Source of the DNA: Sphingopyxis panaciterrae
GTDB taxonomy: Bacteria > Pseudomonadota > Alphaproteobacteria > Sphingomonadales > Sphingomonadaceae
Direction: 5' to 3'
Assembly: GCF_011762125.1 (NCBI RefSeq)
Contig: NZ_JAASQN010000004.1
Coordinates: forward strand, 310,001-374,000
Length of the DNA: 64,000 nt
The notes beneath the pieces are model-generated. The model was not told the origin of the DNA. It made no database searches and worked only from the letters and a program-made list of their open reading frames with translations. Of this stretch, positions 1 through 8,034 are shown piece by piece (position 1 is the first letter of the stretch; each line of letters opens with the position of its first letter). The translations under genes were made by a program, and so were the position numbers.

Positions 1-99
1 CGGACGCAGCCGGAAAAAGGGTCGGAAATGCGATTCATTGCTGGCCCCATAGCAGGCATTGCTTGCCAATCCCCTGCCTTTTGCATCACAATTGGCAGG

Positions 100-1113
100 A
101 TGGACGCGCGCTCGCCTTCGACTCCGAACGGACTGACCGACGCTCACGGGCGGCAGATCAGCTATTTGCGCCTGTCGGTGACCGATCGCTGCGACCTGCG
201 CTGCCGCTATTGCATGGCCGAGGACATGAGCTTCCTCCCCAAATCGGCGGTGCTCAGCATCGAGGAAATGGCCGAACTCGCCGAACGTTTTGTCGCGCGC
301 GGCATCCGCCGTATCCGGCTGACCGGCGGCGAACCGCTGGTGCGGCGCGGCATCGACACGCTCGCGATGCGGCTCGGCGCGATGATCGGCCACGGCCTCG
401 ACGAACTGACGCTGACGACCAACGGCATGCGGCTCGCCGAACAGGCGCCGATGCTGGCGGCGGCGGGCGTGCGCCGGATCAACGTCAGCCTCGACACGCT
501 CGACCCGGCCGCCTTCCGCCACATCACCCGCGTCGGCGATGTCGCGGTCGCGCTGGACGGCATCGCCGCCGCGCGCGCCGCCGGGATCGACGTCAAGATC
601 AACATGGTGGCGCTCGCCGGGCTCAACGAGGACCAGCTCCTCCCGATGCTCGATTATTGCGCCGCGGCCGGCTGCGACCTCACGCTCATCGAAACCATGC
701 CGCTCGGCGAGATCGCCGAGGATCGCAGCGACCATTATATCCCGCTCCACGCCTTCATCGCGCCGTTGCGCGCCGACCGCTTCATCTATCCGGTCGACAA
801 GCGCACCGGCGGGCCGGCGCGCTATTTCGCGGTCGAAGGCAGCCCGGTGACGCTCGGGCTCATCACCCCGCTCAGCGACAATTTCTGCACGACGTGCAAC
901 CGCATCCGCCTGACCGTCGAAGGGCGTATCTATATGTGCCTCGGTCAGGACGATCATATCGACCTGCGCACCGCGCTGCGCGACGGCGGCATCGGAACGG
1001 TTGATGGCTTGATCGACCGCGCATTGGCTGGCAAACCCCGCGCGCATGACTTCCACATCGAACGGGAGTCCAAACCGGCGGTCGCGCGTCATATGAGTGC
1101 AACGGGCGGCTGA
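100..1113 (+). CDS. moaA: GTP 3',8-cyclase MoaA (molybdenum cofactor biosynthesis)
   Basis: This radical-SAM enzyme makes the first committed step of molybdopterin synthesis, GTP to 3',8-cyclo-7,8-dihydro-GTP. The protein has 337 residues from this ATG. The N-terminal SAM cluster motif CDLRCRYC is near residue 30 and is followed by the GGEP segment (TGGEPLVRRG). The C-terminal second [4Fe-4S] cluster is visible as CTTCNRIRL followed by a third cysteine in YMCLGQ. The protein ends in GG, as MoaA proteins do. An upstream in-frame ATG at position 28 would add 24 residues (MRFIAGPIAG...) unlike the family, so the start at 100 (MDARSPSTPNG) is preferred. The gene lies 43 bp before nadK. It should serve the molybdoenzyme nitrate reductase encoded at 30-33 kb, but it is probably a general housekeeping gene. 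Confident in family and function. Confidence 0.95.
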   Translation: MDARSPSTPNGLTDAHGRQISYLRLSVTDRCDLRCRYCMAEDMSFLPKSAVLSIEEMAELAERFVARGIRRIRLTGGEPLVRRGIDTLAMRLGAMIGHGLDELTLTTNGMRLAEQAPMLAAAGVRRINVSLDTLDPAAFRHITRVGDVAVALDGIAAARAAGIDVKINMVALAGLNEDQLLPMLDYCAAAGCDLTLIETMPLGEIAEDRSDHYIPLHAFIAPLRADRFIYPVDKRTGGPARYFAVEGSPVTLGLITPLSDNFCTTCNRIRLTVEGRIYMCLGQDDHIDLRTALRDGGIGTVDGLIDRALAGKPRAHDFHIERESKPAVARHMSATGG

Positions 1114-1156
1114 CACGTCGCCCCGATGTTTTGAAGGCACGGGGGACCTCATCAAT

Positions 1157-1927
1157 ATGCAACGCAAGATCGCGCTCGTCGCATCGAACGCGCCCGCCGC
1201 CGAAGAGGCCGAGGCCGAACTGCGCCCGCTCTACGACTTCGTCGATTTGCACGAGGCCGATCTGTTGATCGCGCTCGGCGGCGACGGCTTTCTGCTCCAC
1301 ATGCTGCACCAGCTGCTCGACCAGCGCCGCAGCCTGCCCGTCTTCGGCATGAACCGCGGCACCATCGGCTTCCTGATGAACGAATTTCGCGTCGAAGGGC
1401 TGCTCGACCGGATCGCGGCGGCGCGGCCGTTCCTGATCCATCCGCTGGCGGGCGACATCACGACGATCAGCGGCGAGCGCCATATCCTGCCCGCGATCAA
1501 CGAGATTTCGCTGCTCCGCGAAACGCGCCAGGCGGCAAAGCTCGAAGTCGTCATCAACGAAAAGACGATGCTCGAAGAACTGGCGTGCGACGGCGTGCTT
1601 GTGTCGACCCCCGCCGGATCGACCGCGTACAACCTCAGCGCCAACGGGCCGATCCTGCCGCTCGAATCGGAAATGCTCGCGCTGACCCCGATCAGCCCCT
1701 TCCGCCCGCGCCGCTGGCGCGGCGCGCTCGTCCCCGAATCGACCAGCATCCGCTTCAACGTCCGCGAGGCCGCAAAACGCCCGGTCAGCGCCGTCGCCGA
1801 CCAGCGCGAAATCCGCGACGTAAAGACGGTCTTGGTCACAACCGACCGCAGCCGCCCCCTAACCTTGCTGTTCGATCCCGACCAGGGCCTCGACGAACGC
1901 ATCGCGATGGAACAATTTATCGTTTGA
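1157..1927 (+). CDS. nadK: NAD kinase
   Basis: This cytoplasmic enzyme phosphorylates NAD to NADP. It has 256 residues, a normal length for short bacterial NadK. The family hallmark GGDGFLLHMLH (GGDG catalytic loop) is near residue 40. The conserved NE/D segment (LPAINEISLLR) and the STPAGSTAYNLSANGPILP motif follow. An upstream ATG at 1097 overlaps moaA and adds unrelated residues; the ATG at 1157 begins MQRKIALVAS, the expected first beta strand. The gene is probably co-transcribed with moaA (43-bp gap) and is followed by tRNA-Asn. Confidence 0.95.
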   Translation: MQRKIALVASNAPAAEEAEAELRPLYDFVDLHEADLLIALGGDGFLLHMLHQLLDQRRSLPVFGMNRGTIGFLMNEFRVEGLLDRIAAARPFLIHPLAGDITTISGERHILPAINEISLLRETRQAAKLEVVINEKTMLEELACDGVLVSTPAGSTAYNLSANGPILPLESEMLALTPISPFRPRRWRGALVPESTSIRFNVREAAKRPVSAVADQREIRDVKTVLVTTDRSRPLTLLFDPDQGLDERIAMEQFIV

Positions 1928-1988
1928 GGTCTTGCAAAATACTGCGAGCGACGGCAAAGGGGCCGCCTTGTCCGCTTCGGCGGCGTGT

Positions 1989-2063
1989 TCCTCGGTAGCT
2001 CAGCGGTAGAGCAGTCGACTGTTAATCGACCGGTCGTAGGTTCGAATCCTACCCGGGGAGCCA
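1989..2063 (+). tRNA. tRNA-Asn (anticodon GTT), CCA encoded
   Basis: The 75-nt cloverleaf is readable directly. The acceptor stem TCCTCGG pairs with CCGGGGA (one G-U), followed by discriminator G and an encoded CCA. The D arm contains TAGCTCAGC...GGTAGAGC. The anticodon stem GTCGA/TCGAC encloses loop CTGTTAA with anticodon GTT at 2021-2023. The T arm is GTAGG-TTCGAAT-CCTAC. The gene marks the boundary between core genes and the accessory-looking block to its right, but no second copy of its 3' end (attR) or integrase was noticed in the window. Confidence 0.95.
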
Positions 2064-2234
2064 TTTTGAACTTTCCGGGTTTTCGGGGCTTTTCTGCCGC
2101 CGGAGCTCGCAGATTCAAACGACATTTCTTCAAGTATTCCAAATCGTTCGTTGAAAGCGACGGTGAGAGCGCCGTTGGCCCATATGCTATTCGAAACCAA
2201 CAAGTTCAAAACGGTTTTTTGCGCTTGGCGGGTG

Positions 2235-2560
2235 CAAAGTGAACAAAGCGCGCGCCGTCGCGATAGGCTTCGGCGGTATCGGCGGCTTGGGGTCGCGAAC
2301 GAAGCTTTCGGTGCGCACAGAGGTCAGGCGCCCGCCGACGGTCAGCGACAGCGTCGGGCGGAGCGGCCGGGTGACCCGGCCATGGAGCGCGGTGTCGATA
2401 TTGCTGTCGACCGACGCACCTCGATCTGCGGCACGTCGGTGAAGCCGATCGCCTGCGAAACAAGGCTATGGCCGTAGATCGCACTTTGTGTGCCCTTGCG
2501 GGCGACGCGGGTTTCGCCTGAAAGAGCGATTTGCCGGCAAATGGCATTCAGAAGGCCGGC
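2235..2560 (-). pseudogene. Decayed fragment of a TonB-dependent receptor
   Basis: No intact gene spans 2064-2572. Reading the minus strand in two frames recovers a receptor-like stretch. First comes GETRVARKGTQSAIYG...AIGFTDVPQIEV. After a frame change near 2415 there is LHGRVTRPLRPTLSLTVGGRLTSVRTE. The pattern, a strand ending in a 'Glu/Gly-x-thr-x-pro-L-T-P-x-L-s-x-T-x-G-G-R' hairpin, is typical of the barrel of FecA-type TonB-dependent receptors. Neither end of a receptor is present, so this is a degraded internal piece. The sequence 2064-2234 holds nothing recognisable. A second, larger receptor remnant lies at 62.9-63.9 kb. The identification is by eye and only moderately certain. Confidence 0.55.
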
Positions 2561-2572
2561 ATATCCGTGTTT

Positions 2573-4273
2573 TCACGTATGGAATACGGACTGTCCGCCG
2601 GTATAGGTCTCCACGATCTCGATGTCCTTGATCTTGCTTGGTTGGACCGCATGCGGATCGTCGCCGAGCATAACAAAATCGGCCAGCTTGCCCGGCGTGA
2701 TCGATCCCTTGATATGCTCTTCCCTGGTCGAAACGGCGCCGTTCAGCGTATAGATTCCGATCGCTTCTTCGACGGTGATGCGCTGGTTCTCGCCCCAGCT
2801 ATGGCCATCGAAACCCGTGCGCGTGACCATCCCCTGAATTCCCATCAACGGCGAAAAGGGGCCGGGCGGAAAATCCGACCCTGCCACCACGGGAATACCG
2901 GCGTCGAGGAAGCTGCGAAACGCGAGGCAGTTCTTCATCATCTCCTCGCCGTAAAAGGCGAATTTATCGGAATTATAATAGAGATAGCTGGTGAATGGCG
3001 CGGGAATGGCATCCACGGCCTTGATGCGCCTGATCAGGTCTGAATTGACGTAAGTGCAGTGGGTGATTTTCGGTCGCAGTCGCGCCTTCGGCATCTTCGC
3101 GATAGCATGCTCGTACGCCTTCAGCGCCATGTCGATCGCAACGTCGCCATTGGCGTGAATATTCGGCCGGATCCCGGCCCGGTACATTCGCTCCGCCCAT
3201 GCGTTCAATTGCTCTTGTGGCTGGACGATGTTTCCCGAATAGGGCGGCGTTCGTCCCGGATAAGGGCGGCTGAGCGCCATTGTTCGTTCCGAAAAGGAAC
3301 CATCATGGCTATGCTCTATCGTCGCGCCCAGCCGGATCCATTCATCGCCGAGGCCGCTCGCGATACCGGCGTTGATGACATGGTCGAGCATCGCGTCGTC
3401 GCATTCATAGCTTATGCGGTGGAGCAGCTTGCCATCGGCACGGATCGCCTGCAGCGCGGCGAAGTCGTCCCCCGAGTGCGACACGCTCGTCAGGCCGTAG
3501 CGCGCAAACTGGCTGGACATGAATGCGGCCGCCTCTCGCTTCCGCGCCGGGTCGGCCGCCTTGCCGAGAGAGGGCATGATATCGGGCCGGTAAAAGGCGT
3601 CCATGGCGCTGTCGGTAACCCGGCCGCTCAGCTCGCCTTCGGCATCCCGGTCGAACGTTCCGCCCGTCGGGTTCGGCGTATCGCGGTTCACACCTGCGAG
3701 GGCAAAGGCCTTGCTATTCACAAGGGCTGTGTGCCCGCCCCGGTGGAGGACCAGGACGGGATGCGACGTCGATACGCGATCGAGGTCCGCCCGTGTGAGC
3801 GCGCGCCTGTCCTTGACCTTGGTGTCGTCGTAGAAAAAGCCGAACACCCACTCGCCGGGCGAAGTCTTCGACGCCTTGCCCTTCAATTTGTCGACGATCG
3901 AGGCGATCGTGACGAACTCGACCTCATATGGATTGCCCACGAGCGTTTCGTACAGCAGGATATCGGCTTCGGCATGAAGGTGGCAGTCGTTGAAACCCGG
4001 CACGATGGTCGCGCCTCCCGCGTCGACAATGCGGGTTCGCTTGCCCGCGAGTGCGCGCATTTCGGAATCGCTGCCGACGGCGACGAAACGGTCGCCCTGG
4101 ACGGCAACCGCGCGCGCGCGGGGCTGCAGCGGATCGACCGTGTACATATTGGCATTGACGACCAGAAGGTCTGGTTCACCGATCCCCCGGGCTAATGCAC
4201 GCCCTGCCGTCAAGGTCATGCCGACTGCGCCCAGCGCGCTGGCGGCAAGCAGCTTTCTCCGTCCGATCTCCAC
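2573..4273 (-). CDS. Exported amidohydrolase family protein (YtcJ/AepA-like, amidohydrolase 3)
   Basis: This is a metal-dependent hydrolase of the amidohydrolase-3 (YtcJ-like) family, 566 residues; substrate unknown. The N-terminus has a twin-arginine-like signal (GRRKLLAASALG...AGRALARG), so the enzyme probably acts in the periplasm. The core begins PDLLVVNANMYTVDPLQP. The first metal motif is in GFNDCHLHAE near residue 95. Later motifs include IRPNIHANGDVAIDMAL and the terminal metal aspartate in VAGSDFPPGPFSP. The start codon is GTG, preceded by GGAG seven bases upstream. It reads in the same direction as the serine hydrolase and the dgcNA genes, 80 bp after the former, and may be the last gene of that transcript. 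It may release amino acids or amines from N-acyl or amide compounds, but that is inference from context. Confidence 0.8.
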   Translation of the reverse strand: MEIGRRKLLAASALGAVGMTLTAGRALARGIGEPDLLVVNANMYTVDPLQPRARAVAVQGDRFVAVGSDSEMRALAGKRTRIVDAGGATIVPGFNDCHLHAEADILLYETLVGNPYEVEFVTIASIVDKLKGKASKTSPGEWVFGFFYDDTKVKDRRALTRADLDRVSTSHPVLVLHRGGHTALVNSKAFALAGVNRDTPNPTGGTFDRDAEGELSGRVTDSAMDAFYRPDIMPSLGKAADPARKREAAAFMSSQFARYGLTSVSHSGDDFAALQAIRADGKLLHRISYECDDAMLDHVINAGIASGLGDEWIRLGATIEHSHDGSFSERTMALSRPYPGRTPPYSGNIVQPQEQLNAWAERMYRAGIRPNIHANGDVAIDMALKAYEHAIAKMPKARLRPKITHCTYVNSDLIRRIKAVDAIPAPFTSYLYYNSDKFAFYGEEMMKNCLAFRSFLDAGIPVVAGSDFPPGPFSPLMGIQGMVTRTGFDGHSWGENQRITVEEAIGIYTLNGAVSTREEHIKGSITPGKLADFVMLGDDPHAVQPSKIKDIEIVETYTGGQSVFHT

Positions 4274-4353
4274 GGGGCGTCTCCGTTCAAGGCCTTCCGA
4301 TCACGCGGCAATCGGAAGGACATGGTTTCATGAATTTACACTTTGCCGGCGGT

Positions 4354-5745
4354 TTATAAGGAGAGGAAAAAGTTCGACGCCTGGTTGCCCGGCGCCACCG
4401 AATAATAAACTCTCGCGACGCGTTCGCCGAAGGTGGCTTTGAAGACATAGTTTATATCATCCCCGGCTTCGCCGCGCTCGATCAGCTCCAATTTGGTCAA
4501 TGCACCGAGTTCCTTCAGATCCTTGACGAAATACGGGCTTTGCGTGGTGATGAAAGTCGCCGGAGCGAGGGGTACATCCTGCGGCCGCAGGCCGCCCACG
4601 CGCGCGGTTTCGATCAGCGCCGTCACCCGGCGCGCGACATCGGGCTCGGGCTTGGGGCTGGGCACGGCCACAAGCGCGGGATCCCAGAGCTTCGCAATGC
4701 CGTCGACGAAAGTCTCGGTATTGGCCTCCGCCGAATTCGCCAGAAAGAGGATCACCAGATCGTCGCCGAGGTAGCGCGAATAATAGGAACGAAAGCCCTG
4801 CCACGAACCGCCATGATGAAGGCGGGGCTTGCCTCCCGCCACATCGACGTCCCAACCGAACCCGTAGGGGTAGGTCTTGCCGCTGTTGAGGCGAACCGGC
4901 GTATAAACCTGCTTCCAGCTCGCTGCGCTCAATACCTTGCCCTGCTCGACGCCCCGCGCCCATGCGATCATGTCGTCGAGCGAGACATAGAGCGACCCGT
5001 CGGCGGTGGTGTTCATCTTCACCGAGACGAAATCCTGGTTCTTGAGCACGCCGTCGACGAGTTCATATCCTGCGGCACGATGGGGCACGATGTCCTTGTC
5101 GCTGATCACGCGCGCCGTCTTCATGCCAAGCGGCTGGAAAATATCGGTTTTCAGGATGTCCCCGTAGAAGCGGCCGGTGGCCCGTTCCACCACGATACCG
5201 AGCAGGACATAGCCACTGTTGCTGTAGCTGTATCGCGCCCCCGGCTGAAAGCTGAGCGGCAGGGCGGCGAAGCCCCTGATCAGTTCGTCATCGCTATAGT
5301 TGCGCTGGAAGTCGAAATCGTCGCCGACATTGGGAATGCCCGACGTATGGGTGAGGAGATGGCGAATGGTGATCGGGCGCCAGCTCGCCGGCGCATCCGG
5401 CACATATTTGGATAGCGGGTCGTCGAGGCTCATTTTCCCCTGTTCGACCTGCCGCATGACCACCGCGGCCGTGAACATCTTCCCGACCGAACCCGACTGG
5501 AAAATCGTTTCGGGCGTGACGGGAACATCATGCTCGACATTGGCGAGGCCATAGCCTTTGGCGACGATAATTTCGCCCTTGTGCAGGACCGCGACCGACA
5601 CCCCCGGCACCTTCTCCGCACCCATTTCCTGCTCGACGAACGCGTCGAGCTGCGTATTGAAAGTGGCGGCGTCAGGTGCGGCGAGCGCCGGCCCGGCAAC
5701 GCAGAGCATCGCCGCTGCACATAATGTCTTCGTCAATCCGAACAT
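4354..5745 (-). CDS. Exported serine hydrolase, beta-lactamase / class C penicillin-binding fold
   Basis: The 463-residue protein has a signal peptide (MFGLTKTLCAAAMLCVAGPALAA) and a beta-lactamase-fold domain. The nucleophile motif SxxK is seen as SVGK (about residue 90), the second motif as YSYSNSGY, and the third as HHGGS. The segment IRHLLTHTSGIP is diagnostic of the esterase/D-aminopeptidase/PBP4* group. A C-terminal domain of about 100 residues follows. An RBS-like GGGGAGAGA precedes the ATG. Members include D-stereospecific aminopeptidases and D,D-peptidases. Next to dgcA/dgcN and a D-aminoacylase, a role in releasing D-amino acids from peptides or muropeptides is plausible but unproven. 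It lies 38 bp after dgcA on the same strand, so it is likely in the same operon. Confidence 0.85.
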   Translation of the reverse strand: MFGLTKTLCAAAMLCVAGPALAAPDAATFNTQLDAFVEQEMGAEKVPGVSVAVLHKGEIIVAKGYGLANVEHDVPVTPETIFQSGSVGKMFTAAVVMRQVEQGKMSLDDPLSKYVPDAPASWRPITIRHLLTHTSGIPNVGDDFDFQRNYSDDELIRGFAALPLSFQPGARYSYSNSGYVLLGIVVERATGRFYGDILKTDIFQPLGMKTARVISDKDIVPHRAAGYELVDGVLKNQDFVSVKMNTTADGSLYVSLDDMIAWARGVEQGKVLSAASWKQVYTPVRLNSGKTYPYGFGWDVDVAGGKPRLHHGGSWQGFRSYYSRYLGDDLVILFLANSAEANTETFVDGIAKLWDPALVAVPSPKPEPDVARRVTALIETARVGGLRPQDVPLAPATFITTQSPYFVKDLKELGALTKLELIERGEAGDDINYVFKATFGERVARVYYSVAPGNQASNFFLSL

Positions 5746-5783
5746 TGTCTCTCCCCTTATATTCTCGTCTGCCGTCGATGTCG

Positions 5784-6797
5784 TTACTCAGCCTCATGAA
5801 CGTGCGCGGGTCTCCAAGCGCCGCCCCATATGTCTTCGGGACACCAGACCATGCCGTCGTCATATTCAGCGACCGGCGCGCGATCGCCGTCCAGCAACAC
5901 CGGACCATCGAGATCGACGATGTCGCAAAGCTGGCCAACGATGAACGCGGGCGCCATGGCAAGCGACGTGCCCAGCATGTTGCCGACCATCACCTGCATG
6001 CCGCGGGCGCGCGCAGCCTCGACCATCGCGAGGGCCTCGGTCAGGCCGCCGCATTTGTCGAGCTTGATGTTGACGACCGAAAAGGCGCTCGACAAAGTAG
6101 CGATCGATGCCAGTCCTTGCGCGCTTTCGTCGGCGGCGAGCGGGATCGGAGAGTTGAAACCGTCGAGATCCGCATCGCAGTCCATAGGCAAAGGCTGCTC
6201 CACCAGCGCGACACCCGCCTCCACCAGCGCGGGCATGATCTGTTCGAGCGTCGCGCGTGAAAAGCCCTGGTTGCCGTCGACGCCAAGCCATATGTCGGGC
6301 CGGGCGGCGCGTGCCGCACGGACGCGTGCGACATCCTGTCCGTCCCCGATGAGCTTGAGCTTGAGCGCCCGGGCGCCGGCAAACTCTCGCGCTCGCGCCA
6401 CAACGACTTCGGGAGGTTCGGCGCCGATGGTCCAGGTCGTCAGGCACGGTTTCGGAGCGGGGACACCCGCGCGCTGCCAGACCGGCTGACCCGACCGGGC
6501 GGCCTCCATGTCCCAGAGCGCGCAGTCGAGCGCGTTGCGCGCGCCGCCGGGTGGCAGAAGCGACTGAAGCCGCTCCCGGTCCATGCCCGCGCGGAATGCA
6601 TCGCGCATCGATGCGATGGCGGAGGCGATGCCCGCCGGCGTCTCGCCGAGATAATCGACTCCGGCCGCTTCGCCCCGTCCCTCATGATCGCCATCGCGCA
6701 AGGTCACGACCACCAGTTCGATCGCATCATAGGTCCATCCCGTGATGCGGAACGGGTAAATCAGGGGCCAGGTTTCGATACGAACGGCGATGTCCAT
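5784..6797 (-). CDS. dgcA: Enolase-superfamily racemase, N-acetyl-D-glutamate racemase DgcA type
   Basis: The protein has 337 residues and belongs to the muconate-lactonizing/dipeptide-epimerase branch of the enolase superfamily. Visible catalytic landmarks are ALKLKLIG (KxK general base), GVDGNQGF and VEQPLP with LAADES (metal Asp/Glu ligands), and VNIKLDKCGGLTEAL (second Lys). DgcA enzymes are reported to interconvert N-acetyl-D- and N-acetyl-L-glutamate in a D-glutamate catabolic route with DgcN. The neighbouring dgcN, 20 bp upstream and co-directional, supports this call over L-Ala-D/L-Glu epimerase, which remains the alternative. The open frame extends further 5' but overlaps dgcN; the ATG at 6797 (MDIAVRIETWPL) matches the family start. 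Confidence 0.82.
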   Translation of the reverse strand: MDIAVRIETWPLIYPFRITGWTYDAIELVVVTLRDGDHEGRGEAAGVDYLGETPAGIASAIASMRDAFRAGMDRERLQSLLPPGGARNALDCALWDMEAARSGQPVWQRAGVPAPKPCLTTWTIGAEPPEVVVARAREFAGARALKLKLIGDGQDVARVRAARAARPDIWLGVDGNQGFSRATLEQIMPALVEAGVALVEQPLPMDCDADLDGFNSPIPLAADESAQGLASIATLSSAFSVVNIKLDKCGGLTEALAMVEAARARGMQVMVGNMLGTSLAMAPAFIVGQLCDIVDLDGPVLLDGDRAPVAEYDDGMVWCPEDIWGGAWRPAHVHEAE

Positions 6798-6817
6798 GAT
6801 GGCGTTTCCGGCCCCGG

Positions 6818-7828
6818 TCAGTCGAAATTTGCCGAGATGTGCGCGATGAGCGCGGCGGGGCCCGTCGCCACCGGATCGAAGCAAGGCAATCCGAAGCGAT
6901 CGGACACGGCAGCAAGATGATCCGCCCGTGCGTCGGCTGGCAGCGCCGAACAATTGATGCTGATCCCCGCGCAACGCACCGCCGCATTGATGCGGCGCGC
7001 CATGCCCAGATTGACGTCGATGCATTCGGCGAGATCCGGAAGCGGAAAATCGGGATAACCATCGACATGCGTCCGGCCTGCCGCGTGGCAGAGAATGAGC
7101 GCGTCGGGCTGCGAGCCGTGCAGGAGACCCAGCGCCACCGCCGCATAGGCAGGATGGAACAACGAGCCCTGGCCTTCGATCACGTCCCAATGATCAGGGT
7201 CATTGTCCGGCGACAGCGCTTCCGCGGCCCCGGAGACGAAATCGGAGACGACGGCATCGATCGGGACCCCTTCGCCTGCGATCAAAATCCCCGTCTGCCC
7301 CGTGGCGCGAAACGTCGCCTTCATGCCCCCGGCCGCCATGTCGCGTGCGATCGCAAGAGCGCTGTATTTCTTGCCGACAGCGCAGTCGGTGCCGACCATG
7401 AGCATCCGCTTGCCGGGCCGCTTGCGGCCCGAACCGACCGGAAAGCTGCGTCCCGGCACCCGAACGTCGAAAAGTGATGCGCCCGATGCCTGCGCGGCCG
7501 CAGCGATCTCGGGCACGCTCGCGAGCCGAACATGCATTCCGCTCGCGACGTTGAGCCCGGCATCGAGCGCGGCGACGATCGGCGCGATCCATTGCGGTGC
7601 AATCGCGCCGCCGAACGGCGTGACGCCGATCACCAGCGTCTGGGCGCCGGCGGAGCGCGCTTCAGCGAAATCCATGTCCGGCAGGCCCATATCGATCCCG
7701 CAAGACGGCAGCCGCCATTGCCCCACGCAGCGCTCGCGCGACCAATCGACCAGCCCGCAAGCTGTCTTCGCATCGAGCCGATCGGCGACATCGCCCAGAA
7801 ACAACAGATATTTTCCCGGGATGATCAT
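6818..7828 (-). CDS. dgcN: DUF1611 P-loop protein, D-glutamate N-acetyltransferase DgcN type
   Basis: The 336-residue protein matches the DUF1611 family, whose characterised member DgcN N-acetylates D-glutamate ahead of DgcA. The N-terminal half contains VIGVTPFGGAIAP. A P-loop-like GTDCAVGKKYSALAIARDM starts near residue 147. The C-terminal half has WDVIEGQGSLFHPAY, ALILCHAAGR and the end motif DRFGLPCFDPVATG. The ATG at 7828 (MIIPGKYLLFLGD) fits the family better than the ATG at 7864, which adds 12 unlike residues. It leads an operon dgcN-dgcA-serine hydrolase-(amidohydrolase) and is divergent from an amino acid permease. A C-terminal remnant of a second, different dgcN is at 62.8 kb. Confidence 0.85.
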   Translation of the reverse strand: MIIPGKYLLFLGDVADRLDAKTACGLVDWSRERCVGQWRLPSCGIDMGLPDMDFAEARSAGAQTLVIGVTPFGGAIAPQWIAPIVAALDAGLNVASGMHVRLASVPEIAAAAQASGASLFDVRVPGRSFPVGSGRKRPGKRMLMVGTDCAVGKKYSALAIARDMAAGGMKATFRATGQTGILIAGEGVPIDAVVSDFVSGAAEALSPDNDPDHWDVIEGQGSLFHPAYAAVALGLLHGSQPDALILCHAAGRTHVDGYPDFPLPDLAECIDVNLGMARRINAAVRCAGISINCSALPADARADHLAAVSDRFGLPCFDPVATGPAALIAHISANFD

Positions 7829-7891
7829 TCGCTGCGGTCTTTCCTGCCAAAGAGGGCGCCACATTGGCTGTGTCGCCGGAACAGCTTGTTA

Positions 7892-7934
7892 GTAATAAAT
7901 TTTACTATAAGATGTCAATCGTCAAAAACTTTAC
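7892..7934. promoter_or_regulatory. Candidate RpiR operator pair between dgcN and the permease gene
   Basis: The AT-rich divergent promoter region holds two related 14-mers, GTAATAAATTTTAC at 7892-7905 and GTCAAAAACTTTAC at 7921-7934, 29 bp apart. Each matches GTAAAAAAGTTTAC upstream of the D-aminoacylase gene (15259-15272) at 12 of 14 positions. The last has GTAAA/TTTAC arms forming an inverted repeat. The sites are seen directly; the assignment to the RpiR protein at 15.6 kb is inference. Confidence 0.5.
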
Positions 7935-8034
7935 AAATCACATAAACCTGGAGAGCGTGTTTGAAAACCTTCCTGACCCCGGCTTGGCCGCTTTCGTCAC
8001 GGCCGCAGGCCGACACCGTCGCGTCGAGGCGGCC

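Noticed and set aside
872..1483. A 203-codon frame on the minus strand across moaA/nadK
   Set aside because: It covers two clear genes on the plus strand. Its composition is that of a GC-rich shadow frame.
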